Positions 30,382-39,607 of a stretch of 64,000 nucleotides of DNA are shown one piece after another. Made by a program: the position numbers and the translations under genes. Origin of the DNA: Colwellia psychrerythraea (GTDB taxonomy: Bacteria; Pseudomonadota; Gammaproteobacteria; Enterobacterales; Alteromonadaceae). The notes beneath the pieces were generated by a model. It saw nothing but the letters and a program-made list of their open reading frames with translations, had not been told where the DNA came from and made no database searches. The stretch is taken from positions 1 to 64,000 of the forward strand of contig NZ_JQED01000024.1 of the NCBI RefSeq assembly GCF_000764225.1, given 5' to 3'. Within the stretch, counting starts at the first letter, position 1; every line of letters begins with the position of its first letter.

Positions 30382-30630
30382 AACAGCTACTCCATGTTTA
30401 ATGTTACGTAGAAAGCACCTAAAAAATAGTTATCTATTTGACCTATAACTCAAGACAAAACTTTACTTAGGCTTACTTTAAACTTAGAAGAAATTAGACT
30501 ACTCAACAAGGCACATTTCTTTCCTGTTCACTAGACTAGCGGTTAAATGTTTCAATTATATGAATAATACCAACGGAATTAAATTTCAAACAATTTAGCA
30601 TTGTGATAGTCAAGTCTAATTGCGCTCTAG

Positions 30631-32844
30631 TTATTGCTGTTGTTTCAAAGTATGAAGCAATTGTTGATATTGCTGTTGCATAGTTAATGCTATTTTAGCT
30701 TGCTCATTAATTGTTAGTGTTTGATAACACAGTCTATTATAACTTGTGCTTAGACGAGTAAAGGCGATGGCTAATTCGGGAGATTGCTCTCTGACTTGTT
30801 TTGCAAAATCATTAACTGTCATGCCTGTGGGTTTCTCGATCCCCTGCTTTGCTAATTGAGTCAACGCTTTATGGTAAAAAATTTGCCACTTAGCTAGCGG
30901 TATCTTCTTTTGCTTAACACGATTTATCAGGTGTAGAAATAACATCAACATTGTTATGCTGACAATCAGTGATACGGCAATAATTGTCGCTAATTTCCAT
31001 GCAGCCATTTTGCCAAATAAATCGTTAAATAAATTATATTGCTGTTTAGTGGTAAAACCAATGACCCAGCGGGTCCATTGATAATCGAGAGCGTCAAATT
31101 GTAAACGTAAAGCATTTAGCCATGCCGTATTCTTTAATTGATATAAACTCAATAGGTCATCATTCAGTGCCGATTGTTCTTGTAACAGCTCGGAAGACCA
31201 ACCTGAGTTAATACGTTCAAGGTCAACGGCACTTGTCGGGTCAATGCGTAACCAACCTCTCCCTACCACCCAAATTTCAGACCAAGCATGTGCATCGTAT
31301 TGGTATATGCTCATGTGCCCCTCTGGGTTTGCCTCTTGCGCAGTATCACCATTAAATTCCCCGCCTAAATAACCTGTCACCATGCGTGCAGGAATGCCTG
31401 AAGCGCGCATTAAAAAAGTAAATGCACTGGCATAATGCGCACAGAATCCTGATTTAGTCTCAAAAAAGAACTGATCTAAGCTGTTGTTTTCAAGCAAAGG
31501 TGGTTGCAAGGTATATTCATAGTTTTCTTTATTGATAAACATTAATACCGCTTGTGCCCTAGCTTGTACATCAACATAGTCGTGCTGTAGTTGCTGTGCG
31601 AACGATTCGAGTCTTGGATTACTTCCCTTTGGGTATTTCAAATTTACTTGTTTACTCTTCTGTGTCAATTCAAGAGAAAATGGCGCCGTTAAATAACTGG
31701 TTAATTGATAAGATTTAGCTTGGCTAATATTCCTTGAGCTGATGAAGGTAAAATCTGACTCAGCATGAATGCCGGATTTGTCGCCTGTCACAACCGCTGG
31801 TGCTAAGGCAAATAAATACTTTTGAAAACTCGGCTCAACTACCACTTGATAATTTAGCGGGTTAACGCCTGTAGTGCCGGCATCAAAAATCAACGATTTC
31901 TTAGCTAAACTATCGATTTTATTTGTGGTTTTAATACCGTCACTCTTTTGTTTACTCCATTGCCTACCATCATAGTTTTCTAATACTACTGCACGCCAAT
32001 ATAACTGAGAATATTCAGGCACTTTTTGTTGACCAAAATCAGCACGAAAGGCCAGTTTAGTAGAGCGGGTTAAATTAGCAATATCGCCCGGTTTAACAGT
32101 GTCTGACAAGCCTGTTTCATTTGATTTTGCTTTTGGGACTTGCCAAAAAGGTGATAAACGAGGAAAAACTAAAAAGAGTATACTAGCCAACAAAATACTT
32201 TGCCCCAGTAGCAGCATCACCACTTTTATATTGGTTACCAAAGCGCTCTCTGATGAAAAATACTGTAACAAAATAGCTAAATTAATCACTAACAAACTGA
32301 GCACAATAAATGAAAAAGCTAAGTCTTGTCTAAAAATAAGTGAAGATGACAGCACAAATAACCCTAAGAGTATTAGCTGATAAAAATCACTGCGGGCTTT
32401 TATTTCAAAGGCTTTAAGTACGTAAGAAAAACAAAGTAGTTGTACCATAGTCGTAAGGATGCCTACCTCTTTAGCCGTTACCGCAAGGGCTAAACAGCCC
32501 AGAACAGCGAACATTCCGAGCAATATAGGTGAAACCTGACCAACTTGTTGCTTTTTTATTTTATCACTTGAATGCTGCTTTGAATTGACAACATAACTGT
32601 TTTGTTGCTTTGTTTTACTCCGATCACGGTTTTGATGTAGTAAAAGTGCCTGCCATACAAGGGATAATGAAATGATAGCCAGCATCCAAGAACTTAATTC
32701 TAAGGCAATTACAGCTATATTCAAACATTGACACAACCATAATAACCACGCATTTTTTCTCGTTAAGCTAACGTTTATTTTATGCTTACTATTTTCCAGA
32801 TGGTTCGAAGGTGCTCGAGTAGTTTGCTTAGTAAATAAATTCAT
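30631..32844 (-). CDS. TgpA-like membrane transglutaminase (DUF3488-transglutaminase-DUF4129)
   Basis: A 737-aa membrane protein. The N-terminal part has about six helices and matches DUF3488. A large periplasmic part holds the transglutaminase core, with the catalytic Cys in KSGFCAHYASAFTFLMRASG, His in YDAHAWSEIWV and Asp in GWLRIDPTSAV. A further helix near residue 625 precedes a cytoplasmic DUF4129-type tail. It resembles Pseudomonas TgpA, an essential periplasmic protein; its substrate is unsettled. ATG 32844 overlaps the DUF58 stop as ATGA, so a nine-codon upstream extension is not used. It is the last gene of the MoxR-DUF58-TgpA operon. Confidence 0.92.
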   Translation of the reverse strand: MNLFTKQTTRAPSNHLENSKHKINVSLTRKNAWLLWLCQCLNIAVIALELSSWMLAIISLSLVWQALLLHQNRDRSKTKQQNSYVVNSKQHSSDKIKKQQVGQVSPILLGMFAVLGCLALAVTAKEVGILTTMVQLLCFSYVLKAFEIKARSDFYQLILLGLFVLSSSLIFRQDLAFSFIVLSLLVINLAILLQYFSSESALVTNIKVVMLLLGQSILLASILFLVFPRLSPFWQVPKAKSNETGLSDTVKPGDIANLTRSTKLAFRADFGQQKVPEYSQLYWRAVVLENYDGRQWSKQKSDGIKTTNKIDSLAKKSLIFDAGTTGVNPLNYQVVVEPSFQKYLFALAPAVVTGDKSGIHAESDFTFISSRNISQAKSYQLTSYLTAPFSLELTQKSKQVNLKYPKGSNPRLESFAQQLQHDYVDVQARAQAVLMFINKENYEYTLQPPLLENNSLDQFFFETKSGFCAHYASAFTFLMRASGIPARMVTGYLGGEFNGDTAQEANPEGHMSIYQYDAHAWSEIWVVGRGWLRIDPTSAVDLERINSGWSSELLQEQSALNDDLLSLYQLKNTAWLNALRLQFDALDYQWTRWVIGFTTKQQYNLFNDLFGKMAAWKLATIIAVSLIVSITMLMLFLHLINRVKQKKIPLAKWQIFYHKALTQLAKQGIEKPTGMTVNDFAKQVREQSPELAIAFTRLSTSYNRLCYQTLTINEQAKIALTMQQQYQQLLHTLKQQQ

Positions 32845-33857
32845 CGATATAACGCCAGTGCAGTTAAACATGCCTGTTGATGAGCAAACCCCATACTAGG
32901 TGATATATTTGTTGAACTATTATGTGCTTCTGCAGAAAGTACTATACCAAAAGGTTGATTTGTTGCAGTTAATTCATTCACGAGAAAGCTCAAATAAGAC
33001 AATTGAATTTCTACATCATTACCCGGCATTTCCTGTAGTATCAACCATTTTGATTGCCCCTGACTTGATTGATAATGCTTTGAATAATGCCCTTGCCCTT
33101 TCGCTAGTTGCTTCCAAGCAGTTCTTGCTCTCGACTCGCCTCTAACAAAGCTTTTTAGCTCGGAAAAATCATCGATTCCCTCTATAGAAGACGTTTGATA
33201 ACTGTCTATACTTTGCTCATCTGATTGAGAAGATAATTGATATTGCCCTCTATTTAAACTTATCGGTTTAGGATAAATAATAGCGTAGTGACCAAAATCT
33301 AAAATAGTTTTGCTTTTAAAAAGGCCTAAAGAGTATTCACTAAATATTGTGACTCTTCCTAAAGCATGACTACCGCGTGTAGAGGACTTATATATTAAGT
33401 TGACTTCATGACTACCCTGCTGACATTGGGCAACCCTCTCACATGAACTGTTTATGGTTTTATCGCTAAAATGTAGATTGATATCATAATGCGCCTTATT
33501 AGCAGAAATTTGAATGGGAAAAAACAATTCATCACCGGCGTAACCTTGCCTTTGTTGTGCCTTACTATAAAAACGCAATTGCGAAAAATTATAAAAACTA
33601 TGCAACATCACACTGATAAACAAACTGGCCAACAGATAGCTAAGTAATAAAATGATATTATTTTGATAGTTTGTCCCTAATAAAAAAACTAAAGCAACAA
33701 ACGCTAAATACGACAAACCAAAACGGGTTGGGTATATCATGATATTACGGCTGTTTAGTTGGTGTTCTTCCTTACATGGGATCCGGCGAGTTAGCCAGTT
33801 TTCAACATTTTTTTGAATCAAACGCTTAAATAACTTTGGTAATGAAAATACAGTCAT
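32841..33857 (-). CDS. DUF58 domain protein
   Basis: A 338-aa protein with two N-terminal membrane helices (GLSYLAFVALVFLLGTNYQN and ILLLSYLLASLFISVM) and a DUF58 domain (FSELKSFVRGESRARTAWKQ, the YxxGDxxRxIxWK-type motif in variant form) followed by a vWA-like C-terminal fold. Members co-occur with MoxR ATPases and transglutaminases, and the trio is thought to act on folding or assembly of envelope complexes. Function is otherwise unknown. ATG 33857 is preferred to the first in-frame start at 33869 because it fits the MoxR spacing. Confidence 0.9.
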   Translation of the reverse strand: MTVFSLPKLFKRLIQKNVENWLTRRIPCKEEHQLNSRNIMIYPTRFGLSYLAFVALVFLLGTNYQNNIILLLSYLLASLFISVMLHSFYNFSQLRFYSKAQQRQGYAGDELFFPIQISANKAHYDINLHFSDKTINSSCERVAQCQQGSHEVNLIYKSSTRGSHALGRVTIFSEYSLGLFKSKTILDFGHYAIIYPKPISLNRGQYQLSSQSDEQSIDSYQTSSIEGIDDFSELKSFVRGESRARTAWKQLAKGQGHYSKHYQSSQGQSKWLILQEMPGNDVEIQLSYLSFLVNELTATNQPFGIVLSAEAHNSSTNISPSMGFAHQQACLTALALYR

Positions 33858-33875
33858 TATTCCCTTCAATAAACC

Positions 33876-34928
33876 TTATGAATAACCCAAAGGGTTTAGC
33901 ACATCAACACAGTTAAGTATTTGATTAGCCACACTAGAAACATCAAACTTACTTGCTCCTATTTGCTGATTCGGTTGCATTTCTAATCTGTGCTGACAAA
34001 CCACATAAAATACAGCTTGCACATCATCAGGCATGACATAATCTCGGTTATCAATAAATGCCATCGCCTTAGCTGCTTGTAATAATGCTTTTGAGGCTCT
34101 TGGTGATAAAGGCCTGCAGTTGATATCAGGGATATTTCCTTGGGGTAATTTTACCACATTATCTAGACCGCCATATGCACGCCTACTGACCTGACTTAAG
34201 GCAATAATATAATCAAGCACATCATTAGATACATTAACCTGAGTTACGGCCTCTTGGATAGCAATCAACTCTTCTTGTTCAATCATTGCGGTAAAATCTG
34301 TATTGCCCTTATGTGAACTTTCATTCGTGTGTTGAGCCGTACTTAATAAGATTTCCCTCTCTGCTTTTAAGTCTGGAAATCCCAACGATAAGCGCATCAT
34401 AAACCGATCAAGCTGTGACTCTGGTAAAGGATACGTACCTGCATGAAAAAGTGGATTTTGGGTAGCAATAACAAAAAATGGCGAGGGTAATTCATGGGTT
34501 ATACCATCGATACTGACTTGTTGTTCAGCCATAGCCTCAAGTAAGGCGCTTTGTGTTTTTGGACTTGCTCGGTTAATTTCATCAGCGAGGACCACTTGAT
34601 TAAATATAGGACCTTGGTGCAATGCAAAGCGATTAGTTTCTTTATCAAAAATTGAAAACCCGACAACATCAGCCGGTAATAAATCATTGGTAAATTGGGT
34701 ACGCTGATAACTTAAACCCAATGTGGTGGCTAATACATGCGCTAATGTGGTTTTCCCCATTCCGGGTAGATCTTCGATTAACAAATGCCCTTGGGCAAGC
34801 AAACAGGCAAGTGCTAAACGACACTCATTGGGTTTACCCAATACTACCGTTTCAATTCTATCTAAAATAGCAGTTATCAACTGCTGGCTAGCTTGGACTT
34901 TATCAACTAGGGGTAACGCTTGAGGCAT
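33876..34928 (-). CDS. MoxR family AAA+ ATPase
   Basis: A 350-aa MoxR-type AAA+ ATPase. Walker A is EDLPGMGKTTLAHVLA, Walker B VVLADEINRASPKTQSALLEA, sensor 1 FFVIATQNPLFHAGTYPLPE, and the arginine finger/sensor 2 region is PRASKALLQAAKAMAF. It probably works as a chaperone-like ATPase with the DUF58 and transglutaminase proteins encoded downstream. Its ATG follows directly on the T-run of the aroG terminator, with no recognisable ribosome binding site. Confidence 0.94.
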   Translation of the reverse strand: MPQALPLVDKVQASQQLITAILDRIETVVLGKPNECRLALACLLAQGHLLIEDLPGMGKTTLAHVLATTLGLSYQRTQFTNDLLPADVVGFSIFDKETNRFALHQGPIFNQVVLADEINRASPKTQSALLEAMAEQQVSIDGITHELPSPFFVIATQNPLFHAGTYPLPESQLDRFMMRLSLGFPDLKAEREILLSTAQHTNESSHKGNTDFTAMIEQEELIAIQEAVTQVNVSNDVLDYIIALSQVSRRAYGGLDNVVKLPQGNIPDINCRPLSPRASKALLQAAKAMAFIDNRDYVMPDDVQAVFYVVCQHRLEMQPNQQIGASKFDVSSVANQILNCVDVLNPLGYS

Positions 34929-34929
34929 A

Positions 34930-34969
34930 AAAAAACGTCTAATTATAAGGAGGTATAATTAGACGTTTT
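34930..34969 (-). terminator. terminator of aroG abutting the moxR start codon
   Basis: A perfect 16-bp stem (AAAACGTCTAATTATA / TATAATTAGACGTTTT) with an AGGAGG-containing loop on the plus strand. On the minus strand the stem is followed by seven T residues and then ATG of moxR. Besides ending aroG, it may control read-through into the moxR operon. Confidence 0.88.
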
Positions 34970-35043
34970 ATCATGAAAGCAGTGTAAAGGGAATTGTTAG
35001 CCTTTATTAGCTAAAAATAGTGGCAATTAATCCTATGCTACGC

Positions 35044-36102
35044 TTAATCATTTGCAATTCTACGTTTAGTCACGGCAGTATTTAATTGACTTAATAACTT
35101 TTCAGTATCACCCCAACCAATACACGCATCAGTAATACTTTGACCGTAAACAGCAGCTTTGCCTTTCACTAGGCTTTGGTTACCTTCCACTAAATGACTT
35201 TCAACCATAACACCAAAAATATTATCATTACCCTGGCTGATTTGTTCACTAACATCTGTAGAGACTAGCATTTGATTTTCGAATTTTTTATTAGAGTTAG
35301 CATGGCTAAAATCAATCATCACCTTAGTATTCAAGTCAGAGCTAGTTAATTGCTCGGTTACCGATTTCACACTATCAGCATCAAAGTTAGTTGTTCTACC
35401 ACCGCGTAAAATGATATGACAATCACTATTACCTGTAGTTTCCACAATGGCAGCATGTCCAAATTTGGTAACGGACAAAAAGTGGTGGGATGCAGAAGCT
35501 GAGCCAATAGCATCGATAGCAATTTTAATCGTGCCATCAGTGCCATTTTTAAAACCTACTGGGCATGAAAGTCCAGAGGCTAATTCACGGTGAACCTGTG
35601 ACTCAGTGGTACGCGCGCCAATAGCTCCCCAACACATAAGGTCAGCCATATATTGCGGTGTGATCATGTCTAAGAACTCACCCGCTGTTGGTAAACCTAA
35701 GTCATTAAGCTCAACTAATAATTTACGCCCTAGACGTAAACCATCATTTAGTTTAAAGCTATTATCCATATAAGGGTCATTGATCAAACCTTTCCAACCT
35801 ACGGTAGTACGTGGTTTTTCAAAATAAACACGCATTACAATCTCAAGGCTGTCTTTATATTCTTCACGCAGTTTTACTAAACGCTGGCCATATTCCATCG
35901 CCGCTTCAGGGTCGTGAATAGAACATGGACCAATAACAACTAATAAGCGATCATCTTTGCCTTTGAGGATATTGTGAATAGCAGTTCTGCCTGCAACGAC
36001 TGATTTTGTTGCTTGCTCTGACGCAGGAAATCGTTCCAATAAGGCAATTGGAGGTAAAAGATCTTTAATTTTATTGATGCGTACATCGTCAGTTTGGTAC
36101 AT
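35044..36102 (-). CDS. aroG: 3-deoxy-7-phosphoheptulonate synthase (DAHP synthase), AroG type
   Basis: First enzyme of the shikimate pathway: phosphoenolpyruvate plus erythrose 4-phosphate to DAHP. At 352 aa it follows E. coli AroG closely throughout: LLVVIGPCSIHDPEAAMEY, MRVYFEKPRTTVGWKGLIND, AGEFLDMITPQY, GARTTESQVHRELASGLSCP and VMVESHLVEGNQSL. The metal-binding Cys (GPCSIHD), His and Glu are present. Resemblance is to the Phe-inhibited isoenzyme, but the effector cannot be assigned from sight alone. It is a single-gene unit ending in a strong terminator. Confidence 0.95.
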   Translation of the reverse strand: MYQTDDVRINKIKDLLPPIALLERFPASEQATKSVVAGRTAIHNILKGKDDRLLVVIGPCSIHDPEAAMEYGQRLVKLREEYKDSLEIVMRVYFEKPRTTVGWKGLINDPYMDNSFKLNDGLRLGRKLLVELNDLGLPTAGEFLDMITPQYMADLMCWGAIGARTTESQVHRELASGLSCPVGFKNGTDGTIKIAIDAIGSASASHHFLSVTKFGHAAIVETTGNSDCHIILRGGRTTNFDADSVKSVTEQLTSSDLNTKVMIDFSHANSNKKFENQMLVSTDVSEQISQGNDNIFGVMVESHLVEGNQSLVKGKAAVYGQSITDACIGWGDTEKLLSQLNTAVTKRRIAND

Positions 36103-36328
36103 AGTTTGGCTCTCTACTGCTATTTCATTGTTTATTCATTGTAAAAATGAAAGTTGACGATACTCAGTGTGTAACTTGCCTAGGCAAATTGACCTTAAGT
36201 ACCTTATTATAATTCCTAATTAGAATCCCAATATTAATCTAGCAGTGTTAATGGCTGAATGCCACGTAAAATTACCGATACTGACTAGTTTTTAGAATAT
36301 TTAGTCTAATGAGTGAAAAATCAAAATA

Positions 36329-36510
36329 TATACCCGTTCCACTTGAAGATGCTCGTTTCAGCAAGTCTGAATAATTTTAATTAAGAAAAAATTTTATTAA
36401 GGTTATTCTTTTAAAAAGAAATGTAACGCTGATTATGCTTTGCTCAGTCTTTTCCTAGGGGCTGGTATCGCAGCAAACGTACATAAGCTTTTGCTTCCAT
36501 ACCAGCAGGA
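36329..36510 (+). repeat. Colwellia-type intergenic repeat, copy 1
   Basis: It starts TATACCCGTTCCACTTGAAG and shares its architecture with the segment at 44578-44740: the first ~35 bp nearly identical, then TTAAGGTTAT, AAATGTAACG, CTCAGT..TTTCC and GGGCTGGT blocks in the same order. It ends in a stem with GCTGGTAT / ATACCAGC arms (36470-36508). No coding capacity. The remaining 36103-36328 upstream of aroG is AT-rich and shows no other feature. Confidence 0.7.
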
Positions 36511-36520
36511 GTTGATATTA

Positions 36521-36781
36521 CTATTTCAGTAATTCATGCCCTTCTGGAAGCTGTTTAGCTATCCAAAGTGCTAGTTTATGTTTCATATTTGGTTGATCTT
36601 CACTATCAACCGCTAATGGCTGAATCAGCTTATCGTTGACTAATAAACGATAAAGGCTCTCTACTTTGTCTTTGGCTGAATTGGTTGCTGAGAAAGCATT
36701 GTAACCTCGGTTAACAGCATATTTTTCACCAATAATTAATGCTTTTTTGAGTAACTCAGCTTCATTTTTCAATTTTTTCAT
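36521..36781 (-). CDS. DUF5062 family protein
   Basis: A small 86-aa soluble, mainly helical protein: MKKLKNEAELLKKALIIGEK, YAVNRGYNAFS and a C-terminal HKLALWIAKQLPEGHELLK. I associate this pattern with the DUF5062 family of Vibrio and relatives; function unknown. A purine-rich stretch lies upstream of the ATG. It is a single gene between an intergenic repeat and a 408-bp region with no gene. Confidence 0.72.
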   Translation of the reverse strand: MKKLKNEAELLKKALIIGEKYAVNRGYNAFSATNSAKDKVESLYRLLVNDKLIQPLAVDSEDQPNMKHKLALWIAKQLPEGHELLK

Positions 36782-37189
36782 CGGATGTCGACCTTATAGC
36801 AATATTGATTGTTATAACCATGCGTTAAAATAAGCATAAACACAAGCTTAAAAATAAACAGACTTCTTTAAATATGCCTAATAAACAAGCGATTACAACT
36901 TTTAACATTTTGCCGACTATTCTATTGATTTACATCATATAGAAGTACGACCAACCTCGTATAATCATATTTATAAACTTATATAACCGTGACCATTCAT
37001 AGTTCAGGTTTTTGGTAGGAATAAACTTGGCTTTAGCGCAAGAAAATAAATTAAGCATAAACACGCTATGTTTTGATTATTTAACACCGCTTAAAGTAAT
37101 TTTATCCCCTCCGAAGAAACACTTGAGCGCTCTGTAGCATATATTGATTGGCAACGACTATAATTCACTCAACTATTACAGGTGTGACT
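36782..37189. other. intergenic region, no gene seen
   Basis: About 400 bp of AT-rich sequence between two divergent genes. It must contain both promoters but I see no convincing palindrome, riboswitch or small ORF with a ribosome binding site. The in-frame TTG at 37148 belongs to an unlikely N-terminal extension of the gene at 37190. Confidence 0.4.
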
Positions 37190-38305
37190 ATGCCTATTTC
37201 ACGTACAAAAAACTTACAACACAAAGCTTATATCCCCTCATCAGCTAGAGAAAATCAATACTTGATGGCAAAAATTGCCTTAACTGATGGATTAATTAAG
37301 CAATATCAACCACTCATTGATAATACGAGTGAGACACCTTTTGAAAAGCTCTATCAGCACCTTGCTAATAAATTTTTTGCTGTCAATGATAAATTTGCTC
37401 TTGAAAGTACCCAATTTATCGCTAATGATAAATTTGCACGTGTACGCTTTAGTCCTGAAAAATTCACGGCGCAGACTAAGCAGCAAGTGCTATTTTTATA
37501 TAACCCTAAATATCATACCAGCCGAAATACTTTCTTTAATGGCGCAACTAAAGCTAAGAAAATCACCTTAATTTTCTTAGCTAATGGCGATGATATTAGA
37601 GGTCAGTCGGCTAAATTTCACCAAGTAGTTATCAAAGCGTTAGAAGCTTTCGGAAAAGAAACAGAAATTCCAACAGAGCAGATACGCGTCAGTGATCATC
37701 AACATTTAACTTATGATTTGTTTGCAAAAAATAAGGGGGTTGAAGGAAGTCAAGCGCATAAGTTTAGACCTATTGCAGACAGATACATGGCAGATCAACA
37801 GACATTATCTGCACAAGCCAGAGCGTTAACTTATGCCGTTGTTGATTTTCCCATTAACCGACGCGTACGTGCGCTAACAAATCTTGATGAAAACCCTCAA
37901 GAACGTTACAACCCACTTTACAACCTTATCGCTGATGCGTTTATCGGAGCAGCAAAAAATCAAAACTTAAATAACGGCGCGGTCGTTGCCAATGGATTAG
38001 TGCCTATCGTTCGGTCTGGTGAAGATGAAAACGTTGTCACATCAGGCGAATTATTGATGCTAAGCTACAACCCTTTACATACCAGTTGCGGATATACCTG
38101 TAAGTGGAATTCAGCAAAACTAGTAGACAGTGTTCAGCTAATTTTTGTTGCGAGTGAACAGGATAAAACGAGTCATGGCTACGGTAAATTTGTTAACGAA
38201 ATAGAACAAGCGTTACACACCTTTGCTCAAAAGTTAGATATTGTTGGCGAGCAAGAAGAAATGATGGTTAGGTTACATCAGCATGTTGGTTTTTATTTAA
38301 AGTAG
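37190..38305 (+). CDS. DUF3083-like protein (371 aa)
   Basis: A soluble protein without signal peptide or membrane helices. It opens MPISRTKNLQHKAYIPSSAR and contains KQQVLFLYNPKYHTSRNTFF, ITLIFLANGDDIRG, LTYAVVDFPINRRVRALTNL and LLMLSYNPLHTSCGY. This looks like DUF3083, a family I recall from Shewanella and Colwellia, with no known function. ATG 37190 has AGGTG ten bases upstream and is preferred to the TTG at 37148. The domain name is from memory, so moderate certainty. Confidence 0.68.
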   Translation: MPISRTKNLQHKAYIPSSARENQYLMAKIALTDGLIKQYQPLIDNTSETPFEKLYQHLANKFFAVNDKFALESTQFIANDKFARVRFSPEKFTAQTKQQVLFLYNPKYHTSRNTFFNGATKAKKITLIFLANGDDIRGQSAKFHQVVIKALEAFGKETEIPTEQIRVSDHQHLTYDLFAKNKGVEGSQAHKFRPIADRYMADQQTLSAQARALTYAVVDFPINRRVRALTNLDENPQERYNPLYNLIADAFIGAAKNQNLNNGAVVANGLVPIVRSGEDENVVTSGELLMLSYNPLHTSCGYTCKWNSAKLVDSVQLIFVASEQDKTSHGYGKFVNEIEQALHTFAQKLDIVGEQEEMMVRLHQHVGFYLK

Positions 38306-38323
38306 AGAGTAAATAACCTCAAT

Positions 38324-38361
38324 TCTGTTGAGTAGCATGATATTGCTGGTTACTCAACAGA
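38324..38361 (+). terminator. hairpin after the DUF3083-like gene
   Basis: A perfect 11-bp stem (TCTGTTGAGTA / TACTCAACAGA) with a 16-nt loop, 20 bp after the stop codon. No T-run follows, so it may be a processing or stability element rather than a classical terminator. Between it and 38544 I see only a 25-codon minus-strand ORF (38381-38458) with a GGAAGG box, not assignable. Confidence 0.5.
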
Positions 38362-38543
38362 AACAACAAGCTCAGAATTCTTATTCGATAGCTCCCCGTA
38401 ATAATTGACTTTGGCTTTTACTATGAATGCTGGTAATTAACGCAGTTTCGCATTTCATCTTGCGGCCTTCCCCTTTCAAAATGATAATAAAATTAAGGTT
38501 AAATTATTGCAGCCATTTTACTTTTCGATGATAATTCTACAGC

Positions 38544-38643
38544 TTACTTTCCAGTAATTTTTTTGTTTTTTGCCTGGCTCAAATGACATGCCTTAATCAG
38601 TCCAATACTGTCCGTGATCATCTTCTACTAATATAATTCTCAT
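38544..38643 (-). pseudogene. remnant of a two-component response regulator (receiver domain N-terminus, frameshifted)
   Basis: Eight bases after the apbE stop, a minus-strand ATG begins MRIILVEDDHGQYW, the typical first strand and acidic pair of an OmpR-type receiver, then stops at 38593. In another frame the same DNA continues GLIKACHLSQAKNK, which fits helix 1 of a receiver. The gene thus looks frameshifted and then truncated. It probably once formed the end of the apbE operon. No histidine kinase remains nearby. Confidence 0.6.
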
Positions 38644-38651
38644 AGCATCAG

Positions 38652-39569
38652 TTACCTTCTTGCCCAAAAAGTAATATCTTGTTGAGTTAAAAATTTTTCG
38701 GCATGTTCTCCTTGCAATAAAGCTAGGGTTGCTAAAATACCCGCTTGAATACATTGAGGTGCTACGGTTGTAATAGATCGCGGCGCATTAATTATCGGCC
38801 AACCTGTTTTAGCGTTTAACACATGTCCGTACCGAACTCCTTCTTTTATCAAATATCGTCTGGCATCTCCACTAGTTGCCAACGCTCCTTGTTTAAGTGC
38901 CACAATCATATCTTGCGGCTGACCCAGTGCGTCACAGTCAGGATGTTCAATAGCCACTTGCCATGGCTGACCATTAAGTCTTGGACCTGTAACCGCCAAA
39001 TCACCACCTAAATTGACTAACATTGGCTCATCCGTTAATTTTTTTGCTAATAAAATAGAACGATCAACAGCATATTCTTTGCCGATTCCACCAAAATCTA
39101 GTTCCATACTTGGGGGTAATGTAATTGTTTTTTGATCATAAACAACTCTGTTCCAGCCTACTAAACGAAGTAACTGACTTACATCGCTTACCTCAGGAAA
39201 GTGTTGGCACTCACCGCTTGCGCCGTCGAACGACCATACCTTTCTTAACACACCAGAACTAAGGTCAAATAGCCCATCGCTTAACTGATAACATTGCTCG
39301 GCAAAGTTGAGTAAGAGAAAAGTTTCTTCATCAATCGCCACTTTTTCACCAGTACTGCTATTTATTCGACTACAAATACTTCGTTCATCATACCGACTGT
39401 ATTTATCTTCAATGCGCCAAACCTCACGGCTAACGCATTGAGCCACTTGCATTGCTAAACGCTTATCTTGCGTTTGTATTATCACTTCACACGGACTAGC
39501 CATCGCATTAAAGCGAATGCAATGGCTATCTTTTTGATTGCTTATTTGTAGTGCCCGTTTCTCTTGCAT
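38652..39569 (-). CDS. apbE: FAD:protein FMN transferase (ApbE family)
   Basis: ApbE enzymes transfer FMN from FAD to a Thr/Ser of target proteins (D-G-x-T/S-G-A-T/S motif). This 305-aa protein shows the family core: FNAMASPCEV, WRIEDKYSRYDERSICSRIN, LDFGGIGKEYAVDRS, MLVNLGGDLAVTG, ALATSGDARRY and YGHVLNAKTGWP with the metal-binding residues. There is no signal peptide or lipobox, so it seems cytoplasmic, unlike many ApbE proteins. No obvious flavinylation target motif was found in the neighbours. It is the last intact gene of the TlpA-DUF4266-DUF3570-apbE operon. Confidence 0.92.
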   Translation of the reverse strand: MQEKRALQISNQKDSHCIRFNAMASPCEVIIQTQDKRLAMQVAQCVSREVWRIEDKYSRYDERSICSRINSSTGEKVAIDEETFLLLNFAEQCYQLSDGLFDLSSGVLRKVWSFDGASGECQHFPEVSDVSQLLRLVGWNRVVYDQKTITLPPSMELDFGGIGKEYAVDRSILLAKKLTDEPMLVNLGGDLAVTGPRLNGQPWQVAIEHPDCDALGQPQDMIVALKQGALATSGDARRYLIKEGVRYGHVLNAKTGWPIINAPRSITTVAPQCIQAGILATLALLQGEHAEKFLTQQDITFWARR

Positions 39570-39607
39570 AGTGCTGAAAATAATAACTAAAAATAAAGAT
39601 TAACAGT

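Noticed and set aside
38381..38458. 25-codon minus-strand ORF with a GGAAGG box
   Set aside because: Too short to judge; it does not resemble the C-terminus of a response regulator.
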